The notes under the pieces are model-generated. The model saw only the letters and a program-made list of their open reading frames with translations, made no database searches and was not told the origin of the DNA. 64,000 nt of DNA from Adineta ricciae. Its lineage: Eukaryota > Rotifera > Eurotatoria > Adinetida > Adinetidae. The translations under genes were made by a program, and so were the position numbers. The stretch lies in assembly GCA_905250025.1 (NCBI GenBank), contig CAJNOJ010000184.1, positions 62,001 through 126,000 of the forward strand. The letters run 5' to 3'. Positions within the stretch are counted from its first letter, which is position 1, and each line of letters starts with the position of its first letter. Shown piece after piece: positions 10,729-30,432 of this stretch.

Positions 10729-13514
10729 GTCAATAACACAAATCTAAAATGAATAAAATAATTAACTAATTACTTTAGAATGTCGAAACATTATTGTTTG
10801 CGTTGTCTTGTGTCGTTCGAAACTATGATTCGTACGAGGTATTATTTCTTACGCAATATTCGTAACATGGTGATATTTCTATGAGATCTTTCGAAATTGA
10901 TCCAACATTGTTCATTTTTCTCTTCTATTTCATTTCTTGTAGAAAACGTTCTTCCGTATCATATGAATAGCAATTAGAAAACGAAATAGTGTAAAAATTA
11001 TCTCAGACCCTCAAGTCACGAATAGAATAGAAAAGAAATGAATGTCTTAGCAGTAAGGATAAGTATTCTATATTCATCATCTCGTCATACATTTCTTCCC
11101 TTGTAATTATCTAGTCACACTGACAATAAACACGATCAATCCGAGTAAAGATTGGAAGAAATATTGGATAAGAAGCTAACAGAATGTAGATATTCTCACT
11201 TTTGAGTACTCCGAATCAGAGAATATTTAGATTTGTTAGTAATATTACTCACGCATGAGTGATGAACTTCACACTGAGAAATATTTCAATTCTTAATGTC
11301 TAGGTTCAGATTCTGATGGATTCTTGTACGGAATGGTTTTCTTACTTTTTACGATCGCTTTGTGTAAATAACTTTTAACATTCCTATTACCTTGAAAACA
11401 ATCCGAACTGAATTCACATATGATTTGGCCCTCAATTGTGAAAACAAATGTATCTTAGTTGACTAAAAAGATGTATCGACTCACCTAGCGATACATTATC
11501 TACTTCAGTCTGAAATTTGTTTCTTGAACAAAACCATAAACATACGAAACTGCAAACATGAATGTATATTATGCAAGTATGACTGTACTTACATGTTATT
11601 TACACTTAGTATGTTCCTGTACAGACAAGAAAAGCAGCCAGGCGTAACTGAAATCCAAAGGAGAATCGTGATATCGTTCGCTCCCATTTAATATTTTTCT
11701 CGTTTCATCGGACGAAAATGTTTATCCAAAGAGCTTATTTTCAAATAAGAGAAAAGAATCAAGAGTGCAAAGTTGATATTCTTAATTGAATTACAGCGTT
11801 CAAATAATGTTAATTCTAACTTATATTAAATTACATAATTATGCATAATATTCAATCATAAATAAACAAGTAATGTAAATTAATATCAAACACCTTCAAA
11901 ATTCGATACTTGCTTATTGTAATCAAAGGATTATTAGTTTTATGATATAATACAATGCAACTATGTTCATAATATTTGCATCAGTATCGACGAAAAGACA
12001 AAACAAAGTGTTCTCTAGACAATTTATGCGCCTTATTTGTCATTTTCTAGTTTTTATTTGTTATTAAATTGGATACATCCTTCTATAAATTGTTCTTGCC
12101 ATCACTTATTCGCCACAAATTTGTTTTCTTTGGTTCTTAGTACCTATAGTTGTGATTACTATCAAGGTAAAGTGCGATACACCACATGTCTTCATGAGTC
12201 AGCACAAAGTTACGTCATAGAGTAGGAAAAATCGTATCAACAAGGAAGAAACGAAATCATGTCGTTAAAGTACGAGAAAATAACACGTAAATAAAAGAGA
12301 ATAATCACAACGACAACTTGCACGCAAAAAAAAAGAACTGTTCCTATATCTTCAATTGAACAGAGTAAAATCTTTATATGGAGAGGTTTGGTTGCAAAGT
12401 TCAACACTAATAAAATCATTTGTTGTTAGTCGTATCAGTGAACTATAAACTTTTTTTAATACAAATCGATAAGATAATGAAATAGATACAAGTTGAGTAT
12501 TTTCTGAATACTGAAAAATCACTCCAGAACAATACTTCTATCAAAACTGTTCGTATAAAATCATATCGGAATAGTTTGCTATTAAGTCTGTACTAATACA
12601 TAGAAAATGTTAGTTTGAGAGTTCGAGATTGTACTAAATGACATCGAGAAACTAAAAGGATATCGTAAAGAAAATATGTTATTATAAATATGTATATTTA
12701 CCAAAACGGGATGAAAACGCAACGAATGACTTTAAGTCAATCACACGAAAATCAATAAACAATTGATCGTGTTGTTGAACATCCATATATTGTTTAAGAT
12801 AGACTATTGCGCACATTAGTATAATCATCTTTGCTTCACATCATCTTGTGATCGAATGTCATGAACATTTAGATTATAAAATGTTCAATTCATAAAGATA
12901 TTTCTCGGTGTAATAGAAATTTAAAAAAAGGATTGTAATCACGTTTACTGACAAAAATGTAACATAAAGAAGTGTTCTAAAACTCAACGGAATGGAGTTA
13001 GAAGTAAAGGTCTTGATTCCAACGATGGTAAGAATGAAGACGTCTTCGATATATCGTCACCTTGATGATAAAAATGTTTTTCAGAAATGTTACGATCGGC
13101 AAAGTAATCTGTCAGGTAAATGATTGTCGGTAAAGTGTACGAGACTCATAAAAAAATATATGAAAGGAGAGAAAAATTATCGAACATGATTTTATTCCCT
13201 ATTAAAAATCTTCATCATACTGACAAAAAAAAACACTTATGCACAAAATATATTTTATATTCTATACAGATATGATCAGTAATCTTGTCCTTATTGTTTC
13301 GATTATTCTTGGAAATATAGAAAGATTTATTTGATGCATGTCTAGACAGATTAGAGTTTATGAAACATTTCAAAAAGTCCCGAAAAATATTATTTTCAAC
13401 TCTGGATTTTATTCAAAGAAAAATAACAATGTATTTTAGTATGATTGAAATATAAATTATTCATAGAATATAAATTGTTCGACAATGAAAGTATGAAATA
13501 AGAAAAAACTCCGT
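10729..13514. other. 2.8 kb gap, no gene seen
   Basis: Long AT-rich stretch between the start of the glycosyltransferase and the stop of MLH1. Only short ORFs of at most 62 codons occur, without splice logic or recognisable motifs. No tRNA-like B box, tandem repeat or terminal inverted repeat was recognised. It may hold regulatory DNA for the glycosyltransferase and the MLH1 3' UTR. Confidence 0.5.
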
Positions 13515-15842
13515 TTAACATCGTTCGAAGACTTTATATAATTGTTGTACTTCAGTTAGTTTAACAAATGCTTGTCGTAAATGTTTCGATGGTACAAGCA
13601 TAGTTTTAAATGCATGATAAAGTAAATGTTCAATCGCCCAATGTTGTTTTTCTTCACTATCACCATCTTCTTCAGAATAGATCTGCATTCGATACGAATA
13701 AAACTTCGATATTTCATCAGCAAATGTTCGAAAACATTCATGTTCGTCATTCCAATTGATTTCTGTACTTAAACGAAGAAGATATTGTGGTAAATAATCC
13801 AAGTTTGGTACATATGTATCAAGTAAAATCGGCAATGTTTCTAAACGTAGTGGATCTGTTGATGATAAACGAACTGAAAAATAATCTTCTAACATTTCAC
13901 GACGTTCTTTCAAAAGATCAATGACATATTCAATAACTTCCTCATTGTTTGTTTCAAGTCGAATCAAATCCTATGAATAAACAGTAAGAAGAAAGTAAAA
14001 ACAGTAAAGAGCAACTATTTACTTCAATACTCGGTGGTTCTGGTTCAAGAGAAATCGTTCCCATATTTCCAAAATGATACAAACATAATTGATAAAATAA
14101 CTCTTGAGATAAATGACGTGTATGAATAAGATATAATTGCGTATCATGTTGAATTAATGATGATTGACCGTCGATAGTTCCAACATAAACAAAATTTCGT
14201 ATGATATTTAATAAATCTGCATCACATTCTTCGTCAATAGATTGTCGTAACAATTCAATTGATGTTAATTTTATTTGACGAGGAAATTTAATGGATGCCA
14301 ATGGAGATACGAATGAAGTCGATTGGGGAATTTTCTTGGGAACAGATATGGAACTATTATGATATCGATGTTTGTCAAGTTTTTGATCACGACTCGATGT
14401 TCGAACAGTACGCGATGGATCTAAATTGGTACCAAACGGCTTTTTCGCATTGGAATTTGTTGAATCCGATGATATTTTCTTTGATTTCGGATCAGTTTCA
14501 ATCGGTTCTTTTGGTGTTGGTGGAATCAACGTCATCGAAGTTGGCGTCTAAAACACGAATAGAATTGAATTATGAGAATGTTAAATTTGATAAACAATCG
14601 CTTTCGATTGATTTACGTATGTATGAAAATGTGAACTAACCATATGAAAAGTTAATTGCGTGGTCGTTGTAGTTTGTTTCGCTGATTTAGCAACAATAAT
14701 ATGTTCGATTGCTTGTACAATTGCCACAATAATTGGATCAGCATGTAGAAATCGCACTTCATTTTTACTTGGATGAATATTTACATCTAGTGTTGTTGGA
14801 TCCATGATTAAATCAAGGTAGACAAATGGAGATGTTTGTTTATTAATCAACACAGCGTACATTTGTTGAATCGCTTTTTTCAATGGCTGACAATCAACTA
14901 ATCGACCATTGATGAACAAAATAAATGTCATCGAACTTGATGATGCTTTTGATGAATTCTAAAACATCGAAAATTCAGTTGTAGTTACTTTTTTTTTGAC
15001 ATATCGAATCAAATACGAACGGAGTATTGCGTTCCGGTAAAACAAGCTTTGCATTGAAATTGGTACGGTGTATCATTTTCATTGATGGTCGTTTCGTACA
15101 TATCTTTGACCATATCAGCACCATACAACATTTTCATATTTTGTAGAATAGTCGTATCTTTTCCATTGGTATAAACATCAGGTTCGATTTGTGTATCACG
15201 TTTAAGTGTAAATGAAACGTGTGTATTTCGTAAGGCCATTTTCATTACACAATCGACCATTCGTGTATATTCTTCCGATGAAGATTTCATCATTTTCAAA
15301 CGTATTGGATTGTTATAAAAGAGATCTTCAATGATAATCAATGTTCCATTTGTTCCTATTTAATACATCGAAATACTTTTCTACTCTGTCGAAATCTACG
15401 ATTCGATTTTCTTACCTGCACATGGTTTTATTGATGTAGATGGTCGAATTTTTCCATCTTCATATTCGCAAACGTATGCACATTGACTCTCAGCTATTTT
15501 ACTAATTATTTTAACATGTCCAGCATAACTCAATGAAGCAAGAGCTTCTCCTCGAAATCCATATGTATTTAGATGATATAAATCATCGAAAGTCTTCAGC
15601 TTCGATGTTGCAAAACGTTCGCAAACTAACGGCAGATCAACTTTACTTATTCCACATCCATCATCACGAATTTCGATCGATTTCAATCCACCTTGTTTGA
15701 CATGAATTTGTATTGTATGTGAGCCAGCATCCAGACTATTTTCGACTAATTCTTTTATTGCTGCACATGGCCGAACAACAATTTCTCCGGCAGCAATGCG
15801 ATTAACAACAGTTTCATCAAGTTTCTGAATCTTTTTATTCAT
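13515..15842 (-). CDS. MLH1: DNA mismatch repair protein MLH1
   Basis: MutL homologue that pairs with PMS-type partners in the nucleus and couples mismatch recognition to strand removal; it also acts in meiotic crossing over. Five exons: 15842-15416, 15355-15021 (donor uncertain, 15017 also possible), 14958-14641, 14547-14023 and 13970-13515, giving about 686 aa. The GHKL ATPase is complete: [20 protein letters not shown] with the catalytic Glu, DDGCGI, TSKL and [11 protein letters not shown]. The transducer region keeps [10 protein letters not shown] and [14 protein letters not shown] Ser/Pro-rich linker follows. The C-terminus ends in FERC, the hallmark MLH1 tail. The true ATG is 15842; it directly follows TTTCAG, an acceptor-like site. 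The stop of the upstream ATXN10-like gene lies only 44 nt away. The protein is slightly shorter than human MLH1 (756 aa), mainly in the linker. Confidence 0.97.
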
Positions 15843-15886
15843 CTGAAACAAATCGAGAAGAAAAACAAAACAATAAATTTCTTTTT
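15843..15886 (-). promoter_or_regulatory. 44-nt intercistronic spacer with splice acceptor abutting MLH1 ATG
   Basis: Read on the minus strand, the spacer between the ATXN10-like stop and the MLH1 start is pyrimidine-containing and ends CGATTTGTTTCAG directly before ATG. There is no room for an independent promoter and 5' UTR of normal size. In animals that use spliced-leader trans-splicing, which includes bdelloid rotifers, such a spacer is typical of a polycistronic pair. The alternative is a cis-spliced 5' UTR intron reaching into the ATXN10-like gene. Confidence 0.55.
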
Positions 15887-17254
15887 CTATTTAATTTGTT
15901 TGATATAATTTCGAAGTTCCTCATTGATTTCTGTTAAACATTTCAACAACCATATAACACATGCTTGTGATTTCGGTTGATTCAGATCAATTTGTGTCAT
16001 CGATAGAATAGCTTCGATTGTTCCTGATACTTGTTGAACTTGTTGTTGACAATCAAGATGATTGTAACATAGTGTTGCCAACAGACCAAGAAGATCAGCA
16101 AAAAAATCAAATGTTGGTAATGGATGATCATTGGGTACATCTTTATGTAGGCGATACCATTCGTGTTCGGATTGTGAACGACGTCGATGAACTTCACAAA
16201 GCAGTTTGGAAACAAGAAAGACGATTGTTATACGAAAACGATTATCATCGAAGAGATCATGCTGATGAATGTAATAATTGTTTAATAAGAGAATCAATTG
16301 TCGAAACAAACGAAGAGTCGATGATGAATAATTCGTTGGATCGAGAATAGATATTAATAAGCAAGAAAATAAAACATGAAGATCATATGGATAATTTGTT
16401 GTTGATGATGATAATAAATGATAAAGAGATGATTCTGTAATGGATTGATTAGGAAGAGTGTCAATAACGTATGATGATAATTTGGAATGAAGATCATCAA
16501 ACGATGATATTGAAGTTAAGCTTGAATAGAGAAATATCGATTAAAAGTTGTTTTCGATTTGAATTTGAACTTACTTGATTTTATCAACTATCAATATTTG
16601 TACTTGTTCTTCTTGTGCTCTAACATTGATGTTTAAGATATTTTCAGTATCATGTGTATCGATGGCTTGTAAGAGTTTTTTCGAGTAGATTCTTTCTAGA
16701 TAATGTTTTCTTAGCCATTGTTGATCATTTTCAATAAGAATTTTTGTTAATTGATCTAACCAGATGTTGTCTTCGTCTTCATCATCGTTTTCGTAAAGAT
16801 TATTAATAATCAAATCATATCGTGTATCACTTCGTGCATTCATTTCTAAATATGCACATAAAATACACGCAATGATATTTTTATTACCATATGGAAGAAG
16901 GAGTGTAGCACATAAATAAGATATATCACGAAAGTTGTTTGGTAATAGACGATTCATATTATGTAAATATTGAAGAAATGGTTTGATTAAGTCTTGTGAG
17001 TTTGAATTAAGACAATGTTGAATGTTTTGTATCAAAAGATTGAACTCATCTTGATCTAATGATGATGATCGTATTCGACCATATAAATTTCGTTGTACAG
17101 CGAGTCCTTCAATGGTTATTGGTTGATTAAGAAAGTATTTCGTGATGTGAGTAAATACCGAATCTGGGAGTATCATTTGAGATTTCTCTTTTAGAATACA
17201 TGCAAGATGTGGTAGATCATCCAGGGATGAAAGAATATCATCATAAGAATACAT
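15887..17254 (-). CDS. ATXN10: Ataxin-10-like protein
   Basis: About 437 aa from two exons (17254-16575 and 16520-15887) with a 54 bp intron in phase 2. The protein is almost entirely helical and leucine-rich, as expected for an armadillo-like scaffold. The C-terminal part matches the ataxin-10 homologous region: [20 protein letters not shown], then [22 protein letters not shown] and [17 protein letters not shown]. These correspond to the vertebrate pattern of a second-to-last helix pair with LIGNLCYK, a DNPF-like turn and a final WVIYAIRNLTE helix. Ataxin-10 is a cytoplasmic protein tied to neuronal survival and cytokinesis. The N-terminal half is diverged. Identification rests on the C-terminal domain only. 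It lies head to tail with MLH1, 44 nt upstream of its start. Confidence 0.7.
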
Positions 17255-17797
17255 CTTGAATAGAAACTATAACTGATTACGTTACAAAGTCAGAAACTTG
17301 CGAAATTCTTATCTCTGTCGTAATTACACTTTATGGAAAATTTGGATATTCGTAATGAAATAGTACTGATGCAGATTATTTTGAAATCCTATTCGATTAA
17401 AATCTTTGAATTAACATTCGAAATCTTGAAAATTAGTTATCTGAAACGCATGAAATTGATTTTCTTTAATAAAATGTCTTTTCTAATTTATTACAGGCTG
17501 ATCATATATAGTCAATAGCAATTCATCTATATTCCTCTAAACATCCGATATGATAGTCGTCGAGTGACATCTAATGAAAAACAAAATTAGATACTCTTAG
17601 CTAGTCTCGACTACGACCATTAAAAGTACCATTTTGAGTGTTTATTTATTCAGAAAGAATCTAATATTTCTCGAACCTATTGAAAATACGAAATGTAATT
17701 CGCAAACAAATAAACAATGTATATTTATTCGAAATAGTTTTGATAAATATGTGATAAAATTGTGTGTAATTTATTAGTCTCGATATGCTATGTTTCA
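17255..17797. other. Gap between ferlin stop and ATXN10-like start
   Basis: Very AT-rich. A 61-codon plus-strand ORF (17333-17518) has no motif and is probably chance. It presumably carries the ferlin 3' UTR and the promoter of the ATXN10-MLH1 pair. Confidence 0.4.
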
Positions 17798-25798
<8,001 letters not shown>

Positions 25799-26125
25799 TG
25801 TAGACTGTTAACGATTATGAGAATTGCACGCACTTATATATTTATGCTTTTTGCATATAAGCACATCGATCAACATTAATATGTTCTGTATAAAATGACA
25901 AGTATGATAAAGAAGAGAAAAAAAATGTGTATCAATGAAAAGGATATACTCATAAAATGTGGAATTTATATATCAAGAGATGGATGTTGATTAATGTAAA
26001 TAGTACTTTTTGCTTTGTTCGACAAAATTTTTCTGTCAATTTCAGACATTTATCAAAGAGAGATTTTGCATAGAAATGGACTTTTATTTAAACTAACAAT
26101 GTAATCATTTCGAAAATGTTCAGTA

Positions 26126-26934
26126 TCAAGACGTTTGTTGTTGATCGGTATTGATCTCTGATGGCGATGCTGATGGAGGCACCAATTTTTCAGAAAAGGG
26201 CTCCAAACGAACCTACGAAGAGAAAAAATCTTTGTCTTTATCGCAAAATCAATATTGATATTAGAGCTTTGATGTGTTATATCTTACTCGTTCGACAATC
26301 ATCATCACTCCTTCGGGTAGATTTCGTTGAACATATTCAAGAAACGTGCTGGCTGTTGAGCCTGTTAAATGTTTGAACTAAGATAAGAATGAAAGAGAAA
26401 ACAACTTGAAGTTCCTTCTGAGAAAACAAATTAAATTTACATGAAATTTTTTGTAATACGTTCGAATTTCGTATTCTCGCCAGTATTTTTTCTTAGCAAA
26501 TTTTGACCGAAGCAATGTCCATCGTTCTGTAAAGAATGGAGGATTTTCTCTACAAGAAAACGATTCAATAGCTAAAGCAAAAACAATAAATTTTTACATG
26601 TTCGTCAGTTGAATATCAAGTTCTGTTGATACGAGACGAACGAATTTCTCATAACTGTCTAATACAGCTGGATCATGTCCACGAACTTCGACATATAAAC
26701 GTTTGTAAAGTTCATCACTACCAGCCGGTTGTTCAATCTTTGGTCGGGGTGTAGCAGCAATGTTTAATTGTTTCTTCAACTAAATATTTAAAACAGACAA
26801 CGTTTGTTTGAAATGATTTGTTAAAACAGATTTACACGAGCAGCGGTAGTAATTGAACGATGAGATAATATAGTTAATGGAATCTGGGACGGTTTGAACA
26901 GAAATAGTTGATTGAAGAAAGTTCGAGTGAACAT
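26126..26934 (-). CDS. MRPS10: Mitochondrial small ribosomal subunit protein uS10m
   Basis: Component of the mitochondrial ribosome small subunit head, about 188 aa. Five exons: 26934-26836, 26779-26598, 26549-26441, 26377-26288 and 26212-26126, all in phase. The N-terminus is basic and hydroxylated ([13 protein letters not shown]...[10 protein letters not shown]), as in a mitochondrial targeting peptide. The core carries [23 protein letters not shown], then [35 protein letters not shown]. It continues with [22 protein letters not shown], matching the S10 fold of animal MRPS10. The C-terminal tail is a short Ser/Pro/Gln extension. The gene lies upstream of the ferlin on the same strand, 327 nt apart. 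Confidence 0.93.
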
Positions 26935-27656
26935 TTGAAATATTCCAAAACGAATGTCAAACGAGATTTTCAATTCAAGTTAGATTAATTGACTTCTAGG
27001 GAATACTTTTGTTGATTTGTCATAGGTTAGTTACTTGAAATCAATAGTAGTACAGAGATATACCTCTATCTTATTTTTACGTAAGATTTAGGCGACATCT
27101 ACTGATCAAAACTGTACACAATGTAGATTATAGATTAATATCCGATTGTAAATTTCTTTTGTCAATGAACAACACGATAGTTTATGAACGTTTCGTGTTC
27201 AAAGTTCGTAACCATGTATGATTTCAATCAATATTAGTACAGTTTTCGTATTCTTTTTCTTCATAAGTGTGTAAAAGTTTGCATAACAGCTACTCATATA
27301 AGTACCCAAATCAGATCAAACCGATGCAAAAACACAACTGAAAAATTGAGGACGATATTTGAATTTATCGAACTAGGGCGTTGTTTTGAGCTTCGTTGTT
27401 ACTAATACAACAAAAAAGTATAATAAATATTTACTTTTCTATCAATAATGTCCTTTTGATAAAACGATGATCGATATTTAGTAGAGATTAGACATCATTT
27501 GATGTGAAGATAATACGCACGTACATCCGAGAAAAAGTACATTAATAAGTTTAGTCGGAGTTCAGAAATAGTATATATAGCAAAACCGTAGTCATATAAT
27601 TTTGCTATAAGCAGAAAATAGATTTCTCATACTGACACTCATCTTCTTGTTTAGAC
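26935..27656. other. Divergent intergenic region
   Basis: Lies between the MRPS10 start (minus) and the dioxygenase start (plus), so it should contain both promoters. A TATATATAG sequence near 27572-27580 is TATA-box-like and sits about 80 nt before the dioxygenase start. No ORF or repeat of note was seen. Confidence 0.4.
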
Positions 27657-28686
27657 ATGTTCAGTAAAATTTTTCTTATTGTACTTTGTGCTGTGTCGAC
27701 AATTCTCTGTGAACAGGAACCAGGTAGTGAACTAAATACATAGAATTTTATATTTCATACACTATGCTTTACATAGTCCAACGATGTGCTCGTGCAGCTA
27801 GTTCTTGCATCCTTGCTCCTGAATCTACAGAAGGACCGTACTATTGGAATTCAACCATTCGACGTGATATAACGTAAGCACTTCTTCATTGATTAATACT
27901 TTGATTCTATTATTGAATGTTCCTAGTGAAGGCAAAGGTGGTATTCGATTTCGACTGGCCATTACGGTTTTGGATACAACAACTTGTAAACCATTGAGTA
28001 AAGCGCTTGTTGATCTTTGGCATTGTGATGCAGAAGGTATGTATTCCCATTTTATTGCTGCCAGTTTGGGTCAGTTCGATGGTGCATCCGACAATTCCAC
28101 ATTCTTCCGAGGTACATAACATCTTTGTCATCTTGTATTCTTAAACTTATCGCTTCTACCTTCAGGACAACAAGTCACTGACAACCAAGGTGTTGCCTAT
28201 TTTGATACTATTTACCCCGGTTGGTATCGCGGTCGTGCTACTCATATGCACGTAAAAGTACACGTTGGTAGTGCTTTGACAACCGTTGGCGGAGCAGTCT
28301 ATGCTAAAGGTGGGCATGTTTCGTTCACTGGTCAAATATATTTTGATGATACTCTCACGGATCAAGTTGCTAAACTTTCACCCTATACATCCCATACAAT
28401 ACGTCGAACGCGAAATGATGAAGACGGAATTTTCCGTGGTGCAAAGGGTTCAACAACGATTGTACCTGTTCAATTTTTAACTTCGAATAATTTCGGTGGT
28501 GGAGTCAAAGGTGCTATTACACTTGGTGTCAACCCTAGTGCTGTATCAACCGAATCAGGAAGACCAGGTGGTCCAGGTGGTCCTGGTGGCCCAGGTGGTG
28601 CTGGTGGTGCTGGTGGTCCTGGTGGCCCAGGCGGTCCAGGTGGTCCACGACCACCGCGTCCAACAACTCCTGCCCCTGGTCGTTAA
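27657..28686 (+). CDS. Secreted intradiol ring-cleavage dioxygenase with collagen-like tail
   Basis: Non-heme Fe(III) enzyme of the catechol/protocatechuate 3,4-dioxygenase superfamily, which opens catechols between the two hydroxyls. Four exons (27657-27723, 27777-27873, 27927-28111, 28166-28686) give about 289 aa. A signal peptide ([18 protein letters not shown]) directs secretion. Metal-ligand context is complete: STEGPYYW with the first Tyr, [13 protein letters not shown], and [16 protein letters not shown] with the second Tyr and the two His. After the domain comes a run of Gly-Gly-Pro/Gly-Gly-Ala repeats and a Pro-rich end. Secreted enzymes of this type are common in fungi. In animals they are known mainly as acquired genes, for example in spider mites. 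The introns show it is settled in this genome. Likely role is breakdown of plant or microbial aromatics; substrate is not determinable. Confidence 0.9.
28564..28649 (+). repeat. GGTGGTCCA-type tandem repeat encoding a Gly-Gly-Pro tail
   Basis: Within the last exon of the dioxygenase, the 9-base unit GGTGGTCCA and its variants (GGTGGCCCA, GGTGGTGCT) repeat about nine times. They encode GGP/GGA triplets. G+C here is far above its surroundings. The tract stays in frame and is followed by [13 protein letters not shown] and the stop. Confidence 0.85.
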
Positions 28687-28752
28687 GTTTTTCTTAATAC
28701 TTTTTTCATTTATTTGACTAATAAATAACACTCATAATTCACGACTATAAAT

Positions 28753-29034
28753 TTAACACTGGAGTTCAATTGTTACGAAAAGTGTACTTTTAGTTTTGAC
28801 TTGATTAATACCTTTTTCTTTCACTGAAATCGATCGGATAAAGCTATAAACGACATCAGTTTTTCGATCTATCGCTCTATTATCGCACGTGGGCCGATCA
28901 ATTTTCGACGAACAATGGTACAAATGACGTTTTTCCACATAAATAACATTTGTCTTTTCTTCTATTGATTGTGTATATTTCGCAGATGCGTCAATGTAGG
29001 CAACCACTAGCGCCTTTTTATTCATTCTTTTCAT
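28753..29034 (-). CDS. Unknown 93-codon ORF
   Basis: ATG-initiated ORF with three cysteines and a basic composition (contains YIDASAKYTQSIEEKTNVIYVEK). It occupies most of the space between the dioxygenase stop and the BrkB start, on the opposite strand. No signal peptide, TM segment or known motif is visible. It may be chance or part of an untranslated region. Confidence 0.2.
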   Translation of the reverse strand: MKRMNKKALVVAYIDASAKYTQSIEEKTNVIYVEKRHLYHCSSKIDRPTCDNRAIDRKTDVVYSFIRSISVKEKGINQVKTKSTLFVTIELQC

Positions 29035-29167
29035 TCATTCCTTCTCCTTTCGTCCTATCTCATCGTTAAGTCAATTCACGTCACATTACTTACATATGGT
29101 GTGTACTTCTTGTCCTTTGTTAAAGACGTAAAACTATATCGAACTTAATATAGATACAAAACAGAAG

Positions 29168-30378
29168 ATGTTCAATCGAATAAGATCAACAGCAATTTTT
29201 CGTGACGGTCAACGTCACTCGAGACCCGCTCGTCATTTCTTTCGCAAATTTATGAACGATTGGTCACTGGATTTTGCTGGAATGTTAGCTTACAACCTCA
29301 TGATTGCACTTCTTCCCATCGCTGTTGCTCTATTTGGTATCTTAGGGTTGGTTTTGAAAAATTATCCTGATGCTCAACAGGATGTTAAAAATAAAATAAT
29401 CAATTCTTTTACCACAGATAACACAACACGAGCTGGAATTGAACAAGTAAGAAGATAAATCATTTTCAAAGAAAGAAAACTTTGATATTTTCTTTTCAAG
29501 GTTGTCGATCTTGCTTTTAATCAATTATCTAATGATGCTGGTTTGATTTTAGCTATTGGTATTATTTTTGCATTATTTGGATCTTCCCGATTATTTGTCA
29601 CTATTGATCAATGTATGACGATTATCTATCGTTTACCTGAACGTGCATTACTCCGACAGAATCTCCTAGCTTTTGGAATGTTATTTCTTTTTATCACGAT
29701 TATTCCTATTATGTTGATCATTAGTTCAGCTCCGTCGGCTTTGCTAAAAATTATTCCAGGTGGAGGTGGTCGATTTGGAACGTTTTTAGGTGGAATGATA
29801 TTTTCATTACTAGCTGCATTCATTTTTTTTGAAGCTATCTATTGGCTTGTACCGAACAAGAAAATGTCATTTAAAATTACTTGGTGCGGAGCATTAGCTG
29901 CCGCTTGCGCACTGGAAATATTCATTATACTATTTCCATTATATGTAACACAATTCATGGACAACTATGCTGGTAAAAACAAACTCTCTTTCAAAGTTTT
30001 TTTTTAATCTGAAATTCTCTTTTCTTTCGTTTTCAAGGGCAAATTGGTTTTGCAGTGATTCTTCTTCTTTTCTTCTATTACTTCGCAACAATTCTTATCT
30101 TAGGTGCCCAAGTCAATGCTTACTTCTTCGAACATTACCAACCGTTATCGTCAGGCTTAGGAACATACATCAGCCAAATGCACGACGAACATGGTGTTGG
30201 TGATCCACATCGACCGCTCTGTGAAACTGAAAGCGATATTCAACAACAACCATTTCCACCGACGACATCGACGACTGAAAACCGATCAGCACAAAGCAAT
30301 GTTTGGCTAAATAAACTTTGGCCATCAAGAGTTGCCGTGTCCACAGGATCCGAAAGAGACAGAAATGATAATGCATGA
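29168..30378 (+). CDS. YihY/virulence factor BrkB family membrane protein
   Basis: Polytopic membrane protein of the bacterial YihY/BrkB (UPF0761) family, about 363 aa. Three exons: 29168-29446, 29501-29972 and 30038-30378. The family N-terminus FRKFMNDWSLDFAGMLAYNLMIALLPIAVALFGILG is present: a polar start, then the first helix with its conserved tyrosine and proline. About six TM helices follow, including LILAIGIIFALFGSSRLFVTI, LFLFITIIPIMLIIS and ITWCGALAAACALEIFIILF. The last helix pair carries FFYYFATILILGAQVNAYF, matching the family's closing (L/I)GAxxNA motif. The C-terminal tail is polar and non-conserved. Function of the family is poorly defined; the BrkB link to serum resistance is historical. 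The family is bacterial and fungal rather than typical of animals, so lateral acquisition followed by intron gain is likely. It converges on RidA with 54 nt between stops. Confidence 0.88.
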
Positions 30379-30432
30379 AGAATTTCATTACATATGTATT
30401 ATATATGAAAGAAAATAAAAACTTTTGTTTTC

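Noticed and set aside
15009..15030. A possible frameshift in MLH1 between the second and third exon
   Set aside because: Two donors (after 15021 in phase 0 or after 15017 in phase 1) give a continuous frame, so this is boundary uncertainty and not a broken gene.
28496..28717. A plus-strand ORF rich in Val/Leu/Gln across the GGP repeat
   Set aside because: It is the frame-shifted shadow of the GGT-GGT-CCA repeat in the dioxygenase.
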